The position numbers and the translations under genes are program-made. Positions 42,984 through 51,724 of a DNA stretch of 64,000 nucleotides are shown here, in pieces (position 1 is the first letter of the stretch; every line of letters begins with the position of its first letter). Origin of the DNA: Comamonadaceae bacterium (GTDB taxonomy: Bacteria; Pseudomonadota; Gammaproteobacteria; Burkholderiales; Burkholderiaceae_C); NCBI GenBank assembly GCA_009996515.1, contig JAACZV010000008.1, positions 122,861 through 186,860 of the forward strand. Reading direction: 5' to 3'. The notes under the pieces were generated by a model. The model worked only from the letters and a program-made list of their open reading frames with translations. It ran no database searches and had not been told where the DNA came from.

Positions 42984-45900
42984 GTGCCCCAAGACACCGT
43001 GTCTGAATTTCTCTCGGCCGCCCTCCACCATTGCAACCGCGTCACGCGCTGGCCACTGCGCCTGTGCTGGCAGGCTTTGCGCTGGCTGCTGCTGGCCCTG
43101 ATCCTGGTCGGGGCGCTGGCGGTGGTGGCGTGGTCCGTGTTGCACTGGGGCATTCTCCCGCACGCTAACGACTGGCGCCCCTGGCTGGAAAAGGAAGCCT
43201 CAAAGACGCTGGGGGTAGAGCTGCGCATCGGCCACATCGCGGTCGATTCCGGCGGCTGGATGCCGCGCATGGAACTGGGCGACGTGCAGATGCTGGATGC
43301 CGCCGGCCGGCCGGCGCTGCGGCTGCCGCGCATCGCGGCCGTGCTGTCGGCGCAGTCGCTGCTGGTGCTGGAGCCGCGCTTCTCGCAGCTGCTGATCGAC
43401 AAGCCCGAGCTGTTCATACGCCGCGACCCGCAGGGCCGCATCTTCGTCGCCGGGCTGGACCTGGCGGACACCGAGCGCAGCGACGCCTCGGCCACCGAGG
43501 CCGCGCTGGACTGGCTGTTCAGCCAGCCCGAGCTGGCCATCGTGGCGGGGCGCGTGCGCTGGATAGACGAGAAGCGGGCCGGCGCGCCGCCGCTGGAGCT
43601 GTCCGATCTGAACTTCATCATGCGCAACGGCTTGCGCCGCCACCAGCTGCGCCTGGACGCCACGCCGTCCGCCGACTGGGGCCGGCGCTTCACGCTGCGC
43701 GGCCAGTTCACGCAGAACGTGCTGAAGCGGCCGGCCGAGTTCCAGCATTGGAGCGGCCAGCTCTATGCCGAGCTGCCGCGCGCCGACCTCAGCCAGCTGC
43801 GCCGCCACGTGGACCTGCCCTTCCAGCTCAGCGAGGGCGACGGCGCCGTGCGCGCCTGGGGCCAGATCAAGGACGGCCAGCCGGTGGCGGCCACGCTGGA
43901 CCTGGCGCTGCGCTCCGTGCGGCTGAAGCTGCTGGAGTCCGCCCCCGAGCTGAACCTGGACCACATCGAGGGCCGGCTGGACCTGGCCCGCTCCAAGGGC
44001 GGCCTGAGTCTGCGGGCGCAGCAGCTGGGCTTCGTCAGCCGGGACGACGAGGGCAGCGTCGTGACCTGGCCGCGCTCGGACTGGGGCGTGGCGCTGCAGC
44101 TGGGCAAGGGCGATGAGGTGCAGGGCGGCGAGGTCGATGCGCAGCGCCTGGATTTCGCGCTGATGGCACAGATCGCGCAGCGCCTGCCGCTGGGCGAGCG
44201 CGCCCACCAGCTGCTGGCCGAGCTGGAGCCGCGTGGCGTGCTGACGGCGCTGTCCGGCCAGTGGCAGGGCACGCTGGACGCGCCGCGCAGCTACCGCGTC
44301 AAGGCCCAGCTCGATGGCCTGGGCGTGGCGGCCAAGCCCGCCGCGCAGCCCGACCACCTGGGCCGGCCGGGCCTGCGCGGTGCTAGCCTGGAGCTGGACG
44401 CCAGCGAGCGCGGCGGCTCGGCCCGGCTCGCCATGCGCGACGGCGAGGTGGAGCTGCCCGGGCTGTTCGAGGACCCGCGCCTGCCCATCACGCGGCTGTC
44501 CACGCAGATGATCTGGCGGCTGCCGCCGGCCGGCGCCAAGACGCCCGGCGACGTCGAGCTGAGGCTGCGCGAGCTGCAGCTGCAGACGCCCGACCTGAGC
44601 GGCGACTTCGAGCTGACCTGGCGGCGCCCGGCCGGCGCCACGACGCCCGGCTTCCTGGACCTCAGCGGCCGCGCGCAGCGGGTCGAGGCCACCCGTGTGG
44701 CCCGCTACATCCCGCTGAGCCTGCCGGCCGCGCGCAGCTATGTGTCGCGCGCCATCCTCGGCGGCGAGGCCCGCAACGTCAGCGTCAGGCTCAAGGGCGA
44801 GCTGGCGGACTTCCCCTTCGACGCGCCCAGGTCCAGCGGCATCTTCCGCGTCGCCACCCAGGCCCAGGGCGTCACGCTGGCCTATGTGCCGCCCAGCGAC
44901 GTGGGCACCGACTGGCCGGCGATGGAGAGCGTCGACGCCGAGCTGGTCTTCGAGCGCGCCGGCATGTTCATCAAGGACGGCCGCGCCCGGGTGCTGGGCT
45001 ATGAACTGAGCGGCGTGCATGGCGGCATCAAGGACTTGCACCACGGCCGCCTGCTGCAGCTGGACGGCACGGGCAAGGGCGCCGGCGCCGACCTGCTGCG
45101 CTTCGTGCGCGGCTCGCCGCTGGACGAATGGCTGGGCCATGCGTTGAGCACGGCCACGGCCCAGGGGCCGGCGGGCCTCAGGCTGGGCATCGCCATCCCG
45201 CTGGACGACACCAACCAGACGACGCTGAAGGGCCAGCTGCAGCTGGGCGGCGTGGACCTGAAGCTGCGCCCCGAGCTGCCCGCGCTGGCCGGCGTGCGCG
45301 GCCGCATCGACTTCGACCGCAAGGGCTTGCAGCTGGCCGGCGTGACGGCGCGGCTGCTGGGCGGCGACGCCGGCATCGAGGGCGGTACGCAGCCGGGCGG
45401 CAGCCTGCGCTTCGCCGTGCAGGGCCAGGCCAGCGCCGACGGCCTGCGCCATGCCACCGAGCTGGGCGCCGTGGCCCGCCTGGCCCAGGCCGCCAGCGGC
45501 CAGGCCGGCTACCGCTTCCAGCTCGCCATCGCGCCCAACGGGCAGAGCGAACTCAGCGTCAGCAGCAGCCTGCAGGGCCTGGCGCTGGACCTGCCCGCGC
45601 CGGCGCGCAAGGAGGCCGACGCCCCGCTGCCGCTGCGCCTGCTGATGACGCCCACTGCGGCGGGCCGTGACGAGATCCGGCTGGAGCTGGGCACCGGCCC
45701 GCAGCCGCTGCTGCAGGCCCAGCTGCAGCGCGACGTGTCCGGCAGCGGTGCGCAGGTGCTGCGCGGCGCGCTGGCCGTGCAGGACCGGTTGCCCGCGCTG
45801 CCGGCCAGCGGCGTGCTGCTGCAGCTCAATGCCGCGGCGCTGGACCTGGACGCCTGGCAGCAGCGCCTGGGCGCGCTGACGGGCGGCCACGGCGGCAGCG

Positions 45901-47045
45901 ACGCCGGCCTGCTGCCCAGCCAGATCGTGCTGCGCAGCCAGGCGCTCAAGGTCGGCGGCCGCCAGCTGGGCCGCGTGGCGGCCATGGTGGCGCGCGACGG
46001 CGCCAACTGGCGCATCAACGTCGACGCCGAGCAGATCGCCGGCCGCCTCGAGCTCAAGGGCGTGCGCGGCGGCCAGATCGACGCCGTGCAGGCGCGGCTG
46101 GCGCGGCTGTCGCTGCCGCGCCAGGAGGCCGACTCGGTCAGCGAGCTGATCGACCCGGGCAAGGCCGACACGGGCAGCGGCCCGCTGCCGTCGCTGGACA
46201 TCGAGGTCGACGACTTCGAGCTGCGCGGCAAGCACATGGGCCGGCTCGAGGTGCTGGCCCAGGCGCCGGCCGCCGCGCGCGACTGGAAGCTGGAGAAGCT
46301 GCAGATCCGCTCGCCCGAGGCCACGCTGCACGCCAGCGGCCTGTGGACCGCGATCGCGGGCGGCGAGGCCGGGGGCAGGCGCCGCACGCAGCTGGACTGG
46401 AAGCTGGACATCGCCGACGCCGGCAAGCTGCTGGAGCGCCTGGGCCAGGGGCAGGTGCTGCGCGGCGGCAAGGGCCAGCTGGCCGGCCAGATCGGCTGGG
46501 ACGGCTCGCCGCTGGCGCCGCACTACGCCAGCATGGCCGGCGCGCTCAACATGCAGCTCGACACCGGCACCTTCCTGAAGGCCGAGCCCGGCGTCGGCCG
46601 GCTGCTGGGCGTGCTCAGCCTGCAGTCGCTGCCGCGCCGCTTCCTGCTGGACTTCCGCGACGTGTTCGCCGAGGGCTTCACCTTCGACGGCGTGACCGGC
46701 GACGTGAAGATCGCCGCCGGCGTCGCACGCAGCGACAACATCCGCATCCGCGGCCTGCAGGCCACCGTGCTGGTGGACGGCAGCACCGACCTCGCGGCCG
46801 AGACGCAGAAGCTGCGCGTCGTCGTCGTGCCCGAGGTGTCGGCCGGCGGCGCGTCGCTGGCCTATGCGGCCATCAACCCGGCCATCGCGCTGGGCGCCTT
46901 CCTGGCCCAGCTCATCCTCAGCCGCCCGGTCGCGGCGGCCAACACGCGCGAGTTCCACATCACCGGCACCTGGGACGACCCCAAGGTGGAGAAGGTGGAG
47001 GGGCCGGCGGCCAAGCCGGCGAGCGCGGCCTCGCCGCCGCAGTAG
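42984..47045 (+). CDS. yhdP: YhdP-family AsmA-like envelope protein
   Basis: A giant 1353-residue protein anchored by one N-terminal membrane helix (about 30-52) with the rest in the periplasm. Family marks include the first periplasmic segment V-E-L-R-I-G-H-I-A-V-D-S-G-G-W-M-P-R, the DUF3971-like middle with T-R-L-S-T-Q-M-I-W-R, and the AsmA-like C-terminus (G-V-G-R-L-L-G-V-L-S-L-Q-S-L-P-R-R-F). YhdP forms a long beta-groove thought to carry phospholipids to the outer membrane. The frame stays open far upstream through antisense of glnE, so the start must be judged: GTG at 42984 is proposed, GTG at 42999 is possible, and neither has a strong ribosome site. Nit and MFS genes follow. Confidence 0.88.
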   Translation: MPQDTVSEFLSAALHHCNRVTRWPLRLCWQALRWLLLALILVGALAVVAWSVLHWGILPHANDWRPWLEKEASKTLGVELRIGHIAVDSGGWMPRMELGDVQMLDAAGRPALRLPRIAAVLSAQSLLVLEPRFSQLLIDKPELFIRRDPQGRIFVAGLDLADTERSDASATEAALDWLFSQPELAIVAGRVRWIDEKRAGAPPLELSDLNFIMRNGLRRHQLRLDATPSADWGRRFTLRGQFTQNVLKRPAEFQHWSGQLYAELPRADLSQLRRHVDLPFQLSEGDGAVRAWGQIKDGQPVAATLDLALRSVRLKLLESAPELNLDHIEGRLDLARSKGGLSLRAQQLGFVSRDDEGSVVTWPRSDWGVALQLGKGDEVQGGEVDAQRLDFALMAQIAQRLPLGERAHQLLAELEPRGVLTALSGQWQGTLDAPRSYRVKAQLDGLGVAAKPAAQPDHLGRPGLRGASLELDASERGGSARLAMRDGEVELPGLFEDPRLPITRLSTQMIWRLPPAGAKTPGDVELRLRELQLQTPDLSGDFELTWRRPAGATTPGFLDLSGRAQRVEATRVARYIPLSLPAARSYVSRAILGGEARNVSVRLKGELADFPFDAPRSSGIFRVATQAQGVTLAYVPPSDVGTDWPAMESVDAELVFERAGMFIKDGRARVLGYELSGVHGGIKDLHHGRLLQLDGTGKGAGADLLRFVRGSPLDEWLGHALSTATAQGPAGLRLGIAIPLDDTNQTTLKGQLQLGGVDLKLRPELPALAGVRGRIDFDRKGLQLAGVTARLLGGDAGIEGGTQPGGSLRFAVQGQASADGLRHATELGAVARLAQAASGQAGYRFQLAIAPNGQSELSVSSSLQGLALDLPAPARKEADAPLPLRLLMTPTAAGRDEIRLELGTGPQPLLQAQLQRDVSGSGAQVLRGALAVQDRLPALPASGVLLQLNAAALDLDAWQQRLGALTGGHGGSDAGLLPSQIVLRSQALKVGGRQLGRVAAMVARDGANWRINVDAEQIAGRLELKGVRGGQIDAVQARLARLSLPRQEADSVSELIDPGKADTGSGPLPSLDIEVDDFELRGKHMGRLEVLAQAPAAARDWKLEKLQIRSPEATLHASGLWTAIAGGEAGGRRRTQLDWKLDIADAGKLLERLGQGQVLRGGKGQLAGQIGWDGSPLAPHYASMAGALNMQLDTGTFLKAEPGVGRLLGVLSLQSLPRRFLLDFRDVFAEGFTFDGVTGDVKIAAGVARSDNIRIRGLQATVLVDGSTDLAAETQKLRVVVVPEVSAGGASLAYAAINPAIALGAFLAQLILSRPVAAANTREFHITGTWDDPKVEKVEGPAAKPASAASPPQ

Positions 47046-47080
47046 GCGCCGCCCGGCGCCGTAGCGGCTAGCATGACCGC

Positions 47081-47875
47081 ATGAAGATCGCCGCCGTCCA
47101 GATGGTGTCCGGCCCCGACGTGGCCGCCAACCTCGCCGCCGCCCGCCGCCTGCTGGAGGAGGCCGCCCGCCGCGGCGCCCGGCTCGCGGCGCTGCCCGAG
47201 TATTTCTGCCTGATGGGCATGCAGGACAGCGACAAGCTGGCGCTGGCCGAGGAGCAGGGCCAGGGCCCCATCCAGGCCATGCTGGCCACGGCCGCGCGCG
47301 AGCTGGGCCTGTGGATCATCGGCGGCACGCTGCCCCTCAAGTCGGCCACGCCTCAGCGCGTGCGCAACACGACGCTGGTGTTCTCGCCCGGCGGCGACTG
47401 CGTGGCCCGCTACGACAAGATCCACCTGTTCGCCTTCGACAACGGCCGCGAGGCCTACGACGAGGCACGCGTGCTGGAGGCCGGCAGCCAGCCCACCGCC
47501 TTCGACGCCGAGGCGCTGCGGGTGGGCCTATCGGTCTGCTACGACCTGCGCTTCCCGGAGCTCTACCGCGCCTACAACCCCTGCGACCTGCTGGCCGTGC
47601 CGGCGGCCTTCACCTACACCACCGGCCAGGCACACTGGGAGCTGCTGCTGCGCGCCCGCGCCGTGGAGAACCAGTGCTACGTGGTCGCGCCGGCCCAGGG
47701 CGGCCGGCATGCCAACGGCCGCCGCACCTGGGGCCACAGCATGATCGTCGACCCCTGGGGCCAGGTGCTGGCCGTGCTGCCCGAGGGCGAGGGCGTCGTC
47801 GTCGCCGACCTGGAGCCGGCGCGCCTGGCCCAGGTGCGCCAGCAGCTGCCCGCACTGGCCCACCGCCGGCTCTGA
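47081..47875 (+). CDS. Nitrilase-superfamily carbon-nitrogen hydrolase (Nit-type amidase)
   Basis: A 264-residue cytoplasmic amidase. The Glu-Lys-Cys triad is present: glutamate in A-L-P-E-Y-F-C (about E40), lysine in R-Y-D-K-I-H-L-F (about K111), and cysteine in S-V-C-Y-D-L-R-F-P-E (about C148). The triad context and the R-A-x-E-N-Q-C-Y-V segment match Nit1/YbeM-like deaminated-glutathione amidases that repair a transaminase side product. In many relatives yhdP, this gene and tldD are consecutive; here tldD is replaced by an MFS gene. It follows yhdP after 35 bases and is probably co-transcribed. Confidence 0.92.
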   Translation: MKIAAVQMVSGPDVAANLAAARRLLEEAARRGARLAALPEYFCLMGMQDSDKLALAEEQGQGPIQAMLATAARELGLWIIGGTLPLKSATPQRVRNTTLVFSPGGDCVARYDKIHLFAFDNGREAYDEARVLEAGSQPTAFDAEALRVGLSVCYDLRFPELYRAYNPCDLLAVPAAFTYTTGQAHWELLLRARAVENQCYVVAPAQGGRHANGRRTWGHSMIVDPWGQVLAVLPEGEGVVVADLEPARLAQVRQQLPALAHRRL

Positions 47876-47910
47876 GCCCGCCGCCCCCTTGTTCCCCGAA
47901 AGACTTCTCC

Positions 47911-49173
47911 ATGACTGACAAGACGGTGGGCACGTCCACGGCCTGGCTGGTGGGCGTGCTGGTGGCGATCTCGCTGTACGGCAACTTCTACGTCTACGAC
48001 TCCATCGGCCCGGTGGCCGACCTGCTGCAGCGCCAGCGCGGCTTCACGGACACCCAGGTGGGCCTGCTGAACGCCATCTACAGCCTGCCCAACGTCGTGC
48101 TCATCCTCGTCGGCGGCGTGCTGGTGGACCGCTTCGGCGCCGCGCGCATGACGCTGGTGACGGCCGGCATCTGCCTGGCCGGCGCGCTGCTGACCGCCTT
48201 CAGCCCCGATTTCACCGGCATGGCCGCGGGCCGGCTGTTGTACGGCATCGGCGCCGAGACCTTCAACATCGCGACGCTGGCGGCCGTGGCGGACTACTTC
48301 GGCGGTCGCAGCCTGGCCCTGGTGATGGGCCTGACGCTGGCCGTCGGCCGGCTGGGCTCCTACGGCGCCGACATGTCGCCCACCTGGTTCGGCGCCGCCT
48401 ATGCCCAGGGCTGGCAGCCGCCGCTGCTGATCGCCGCGGCCATCGCGGCGACCTCGTTCGCGGCGGCCTGCGCCTACTGGTGGGTGGACCGCGGCCCGCG
48501 CCGCGCCGGCCTGCTGCCCACGGGCCGGGCGACGGCCGAGAAGTTCGCCTGGCGCGACCTGCTGCATTTCGGCCGCGCCTACTGGTATCTGCTGGCGCTG
48601 TGCGTGCTGTGGTACTCGGTCATCCTGGCCTTTCGCAGCACCTTCTCGATCAAGTATTTCCAGCATGTGCACGGGCTGGACCTGGCCCAGGCCGGCGAGA
48701 TGAACAGCTATGTCTTCCTCGCCGCCGTGTTCGCGACGCCGGCCTTCGGCTGGATGTGCGACCGGCTGCGCCGCTACGCGCCCTTCCTCGCCTTCGGCGC
48801 GCTGCTGCTGCCGGTGGCGCTGGCCGTGCTGGCGCTGACCGACTGGAGCCTGTGGCTGCCGACGGCGCTGATCGGTGTCAGCTACTCGCTGGTGCCTGCC
48901 GTCATGTGGCCGCTGACCAGCAAGCTGGTGGCGCCCAACCGCTTCGGCACGGCCATAGGCCTGATGTGGGTGGTGCAGAACGCTGGCATCAGCGGCGCCA
49001 ACCTGGTGGCCGGCTGGCTCAACGACCGCGCCGGCGCGAGCGCCGCCAACCCGGCCGGCTATGACGCCATGATGGGGTTCTTCGGCCTGGCCAGCGTGGC
49101 CGGCTTCGCGTTCGCGCTGCTGCTGTGGTGGGCGGCCGGGCGCCGCCAGCACGAGATCAGGGCCGCAGCGTGA
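47911..49173 (+). CDS. Major facilitator superfamily transporter (MFSD1-like)
   Basis: A 420-residue inner-membrane protein with 12 helices. The N-terminal helix 1 (L-Y-G-N-F-Y-V-Y-D-S-I-G-P-V-A-D), followed by G-L-L-N-A-I-Y-S-L-P-N-V and the loop motif G-G-V-L-V-D-R-F-G-A, resembles the MFSD1-like branch, whose mammalian member transports dipeptides; substrate here is unproven. The second half carries a V-P-A-V-M-W-P-L-T-S-K-L-V helix. The ATG at 47911 is 35 bases after the Nit gene. Its 3' end overlaps the convergent lipoprotein gene by 17 bases. Confidence 0.85.
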   Translation: MTDKTVGTSTAWLVGVLVAISLYGNFYVYDSIGPVADLLQRQRGFTDTQVGLLNAIYSLPNVVLILVGGVLVDRFGAARMTLVTAGICLAGALLTAFSPDFTGMAAGRLLYGIGAETFNIATLAAVADYFGGRSLALVMGLTLAVGRLGSYGADMSPTWFGAAYAQGWQPPLLIAAAIAATSFAAACAYWWVDRGPRRAGLLPTGRATAEKFAWRDLLHFGRAYWYLLALCVLWYSVILAFRSTFSIKYFQHVHGLDLAQAGEMNSYVFLAAVFATPAFGWMCDRLRRYAPFLAFGALLLPVALAVLALTDWSLWLPTALIGVSYSLVPAVMWPLTSKLVAPNRFGTAIGLMWVVQNAGISGANLVAGWLNDRAGASAANPAGYDAMMGFFGLASVAGFAFALLLWWAAGRRQHEIRAAA

Positions 49174-49711
49174 CGAGGTCGCGCAGCAGCTGCTCGATGT
49201 TGGCGCGCAGCGCGCGCTCGTTGGCGATGCGCAGCCGCTCGCTGGGCGACAACATGGCCTCGGTGAAGCGGGCCTCGTCCTGGTTGGCGATGCGGCGCTG
49301 GTAGAGCGTGCGGCCGCTGGCCTTGTCGAGCAGCGTGTAGCGCACCGCCACGGCCACGCTGACGCCGACGGCCGGCAGCAGCGGCTGGTCCAGCTGCAGC
49401 AGCTCGGCCTGCAGCTCGAAGCGCGGCGCCGGCAGCGGCGCGGCCGGCTTCATGCCGACGGCGTGCAGGGAGTCTTCCAGCGCCTGCTGCAGCGCCACGG
49501 CGCCGACCTTGGAGCCCCACCAGCGGCCGGTGGGCTGGCCGCCCTGCACGGGGGCCACGTCCACCTGGGCCTTCAGCGCGTCCGGCACCCAGCCGCGGAT
49601 CTGCAGCGCGTCCCCGGGGTCCACCACCATGGGCAGCGGCCGGCTGGGCGTGCCGCAGCCGGCCAGCAGCAGGGCCAGCAGCGCGGCGGTGAGCAGGTGA
49701 GGGCGAGGCAT
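49157..49711 (-). CDS. Putative outer-membrane lipoprotein
   Basis: A 184-residue protein with a classic lipoprotein signal (MPRPHLLTAALLALLLAGC, lipobox cysteine C19). The mature domain has features of YajG-like or ABC-transport auxiliary lipoproteins: a long amphipathic segment (VGAVALQQALEDSLHAVGM), then alternating strands F-E-L-Q-A-E-L-L-Q-L and V-A-V-A-V-R-Y-T-L-L-D, and a C-terminal helix with repeated R-I-A-N-E-R-A-L-R. Such proteins pair with transport systems or outer-membrane assembly; no partner is adjacent here. Start at 49711; upstream ATGs exist at 49723 and 49756 in the same frame. Confidence 0.78.
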   Translation of the reverse strand: MPRPHLLTAALLALLLAGCGTPSRPLPMVVDPGDALQIRGWVPDALKAQVDVAPVQGGQPTGRWWGSKVGAVALQQALEDSLHAVGMKPAAPLPAPRFELQAELLQLDQPLLPAVGVSVAVAVRYTLLDKASGRTLYQRRIANQDEARFTEAMLSPSERLRIANERALRANIEQLLRDLVTLRP

Positions 49712-49786
49712 GGGTGACCCCATGCTAGGCCGGCGGCGCGGCGGCGGTGGCCGCAAAAGCGGGTGCGGCGGGGGCCAATTCGGCGC

Positions 49787-50179
49787 TCAGCCGGGCGTGG
49801 CCAGGGCCGTGATGGCGCCCAGCATGTCGCGCACCTTGAAGGGCTTGATCAGCAGCCGGCTGACGTCCAGCTGCTTGAGCCGCAGTGCCAGCTCGACGTC
49901 GCACAGCGTCGCCGTGGCCGCCACCGGCAGGTCGGTCACCTGCACCGTGCTGCCGGCGCGCAGCTGGCGCAGCAGTTCCAGCGCCTCGCCCCGCTCGTCG
50001 AGGGCGATCAGCATGGCGTCGAAGCGGCTCTCCTGCAGCAGCTTCTCGGCCGCGGCGTGGCTGGAGGCCTCCTGCACCGTGACCAGCCCCAGGTCGCGTG
50101 CCAGCACCGCCACCGTGCGCCTGAGCACGAAATGCGGTTCCACGATCAGCATCCGGCGTGCGGGCAGGGCGGCGTTCAC
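49787..50179 (-). CDS. Stand-alone receiver-domain protein, degenerate acidic pocket
   Basis: A 130-residue single receiver (REC) domain. The phospho-acceptor position is D61 in L-I-A-L-D-E-R-G, and the conserved lysine is in L-L-I-K-P-F at about 112. The first acidic pair is reduced to one residue (E14 in L-I-V-E-P-H-F, where E-D or D-D is normal), and the residues after D61 are unusual, so metal binding and phosphorylation may be weak or absent. The GTG start overlaps the stop of the GAF gene (GTGA). The two are made together and probably signal together; no DNA-binding domain is present. Confidence 0.78.
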   Translation of the reverse strand: MNAALPARRMLIVEPHFVLRRTVAVLARDLGLVTVQEASSHAAAEKLLQESRFDAMLIALDERGEALELLRQLRAGSTVQVTDLPVAATATLCDVELALRLKQLDVSRLLIKPFKVRDMLGAITALATPG

Positions 50180-50676
50180 CGGGGCCCCTCTCCCACGCCC
50201 AGCAGTTCGGCGACCACCAGGTCGCGCAGCGCGGCCAGGATGCGGCGGTCCAGCATCTCGAACTGGCGTGGCCGGGTGTCGATGAGGCACAGCGTGCCCA
50301 CCGTCGCGCCACCGGGCAGGGTCAGCGGCGCGCCGATGTAGAAGCGGATGAAGGGCGGGCCGGTGACCAGCGGGTTGTCGGCGAAGCGCGGGTCCAGCGT
50401 CGCATCCCCCACCTCGAACAGCTCGCGGTGCCAGATCGCATGGCCGCAGAAGGAGACGTCGCGCGGGGTCTCGCAGGCCGGCAGGCCCACGCGGGCTTTG
50501 AACCACTGGCGCTGCTCGTCGACGAGGCTGATCAGCGCGATGGGCATGTCGAACTCGTCGGCGGCGAACTCGACGATGCGGTCGAAGCGCTGCTCGGGCG
50601 GCGTGTCCAGGATCAGCAGCGCGTGCAGCGCGCGCAGCCGCTCGGCGTCGTTGGCGGGGATGGGCGCGGGCGTCAT
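50176..50676 (-). CDS. GAF-domain sensory protein
   Basis: A 166-residue protein that is essentially one GAF domain: A-L-H-A-L-L-I-L-D-T-P-P-E-Q-R-F-D-R-I opens the domain, followed by M-P-I-A-L-I-S-L-V-D-E-Q-R-Q-W-F-K-A-R, S-F-C-G-H-A-I-W, and I-G-A-P-L-T-L-P-G-G-A-T-V-G-T-L-C-L-I-D. This is the widespread GAF form seen at the N-terminus of sensor kinases and cyclases (C-G-H-A motif), here without an output domain. It is co-translated with the small receiver protein at 49787 and lies 24 bases downstream of the secreted protein gene. Ligand unknown. Confidence 0.88.
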   Translation of the reverse strand: MTPAPIPANDAERLRALHALLILDTPPEQRFDRIVEFAADEFDMPIALISLVDEQRQWFKARVGLPACETPRDVSFCGHAIWHRELFEVGDATLDPRFADNPLVTGPPFIRFYIGAPLTLPGGATVGTLCLIDTRPRQFEMLDRRILAALRDLVVAELLGVGEGPR

Positions 50677-50700
50677 GGGGGGCAGTCTAGGGGGCGCGGC

Positions 50701-51315
50701 TCAGCGCACGTCCAGCGTGTAGGTGACGGCCTGGGACAGGCCCGGCAGGATGCCGCCGAAGTTCAGCGTGTAGCGGCCGCGCTTGAGCGGCCCCAGCGCC
50801 ACGTAATAGCCGTTGCCGGCGGCGGGCGCGTCGTCGTCCGGCGCGACGAGGAAGCAGCCGTGCGTGGCCTGGCGGTGGGCGTCCAGCCCGCTGAAACGGC
50901 GGCCGTTGAACTCCAGCACCAGGGCCGCCGGCGCCTCGGTCTGCGCCTCGGCGCGCAGCATCAGCGACGCGCAGGCCTCGCGCTCGTCGTCGGGCGGGAT
51001 GGCCAGCGTGTTGATGAGCGGGAAGAACAGCGTCTTGCCGGCCGGCAGGCGGCAGCTGCGCACCGTGCGCCGCGTGTCGTAGCTGCCGGCCAGGAACCAG
51101 ACCGGCCCCGACTGGCCGCTGGCGCACAGCCGGCCGTCCGGGTCGGCGACGGGACTGTCCTCGTCCTCGAAGGACAGCGCCCAGCGCCACCAGCGCTTGG
51201 ACCATTCCTCCTGCGTCGCGCCGGCAATGGGCCGGGCCGGCGGGATGAGCTGGGCCGCGGCCGGCCGGGCGGCGGACAGCAGCAACAGGGCCGCGAGGGC
51301 GAGGGCGGGATGCAA
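50701..51315 (-). CDS. Secreted protein of unknown function, TTG start
   Basis: A 204-residue protein. Starting at the TTG at 51315 gives a clean signal peptide (MHPALALAALLLLSAARPAA, cut before Q-L-I-P-P), with GGAG seven bases upstream and the preceding gene ending 14 bases away, so TTG is preferred over longer readings. The mature part opens with a Trp-rich segment (E-E-W-S-K-R-W-W-R-W-A-L-S-F) and has four cysteines likely to form two disulphides, with a strand pattern near the end (G-R-Y-T-L-N-F-G-G). Not recognised. It lies between an acetyltransferase and the GAF/REC pair on the same strand. Confidence 0.75.
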   Translation of the reverse strand: MHPALALAALLLLSAARPAAAQLIPPARPIAGATQEEWSKRWWRWALSFEDEDSPVADPDGRLCASGQSGPVWFLAGSYDTRRTVRSCRLPAGKTLFFPLINTLAIPPDDEREACASLMLRAEAQTEAPAALVLEFNGRRFSGLDAHRQATHGCFLVAPDDDAPAAGNGYYVALGPLKRGRYTLNFGGILPGLSQAVTYTLDVR

Positions 51316-51328
51316 GTGGTTCTCCAGA

Positions 51329-51724
51329 TCAGCGCCGCTGGCCGGGGCGCTCCATCGCGACCTCGGAGCGGCGGAACCCCAGGGTCTCATAAAACGCCGA
51401 CACGCCGTCGCGCCCGGCGCGCAGCACCCAGGTCATGCGCTCGTCGCTGCCCATGGCCGCCCGCACCAGCCGCGTGCCGATGCCGCGGCCGCGGTGCGAG
51501 GCGGCGACCACCACCATGGAGATATAGCCGTTGAAGAGGCCGTCGCTGAGGGCGCGCAGGAAGCCGACGACCCGGCCGTCCTGCACGGCCACCAGCGCGA
51601 CCTGCGAGCGGGCCAGCAGCTCGCGGAACACGGCCGCGTCCTGCACGCGCGGGCCCCAGTCGTTGTCCAGCAGCAGCCGGCGCGCCGCCTCGACCTCGTC
51701 GTCGTGGATGGGCCGGATCTCCAT
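51329..51724 (-). CDS. GNAT-family N-acetyltransferase
   Basis: A compact 131-residue acetyltransferase. The core runs [17 protein letters not shown] (strands 2-3), G-Y-I-S-M-V-V-V (strand 4), and the acetyl-CoA loop [11 protein letters not shown] at about 76-86, then [19 protein letters not shown], the usual strand 5 and terminal aromatic. Acceptor unknown. Its ATG immediately follows the stop codon of the UbiH-like gene with no spacer, so the two are translated together. Confidence 0.9.
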   Translation of the reverse strand: MEIRPIHDDEVEAARRLLLDNDWGPRVQDAAVFRELLARSQVALVAVQDGRVVGFLRALSDGLFNGYISMVVVAASHRGRGIGTRLVRAAMGSDERMTWVLRAGRDGVSAFYETLGFRRSEVAMERPGQRR

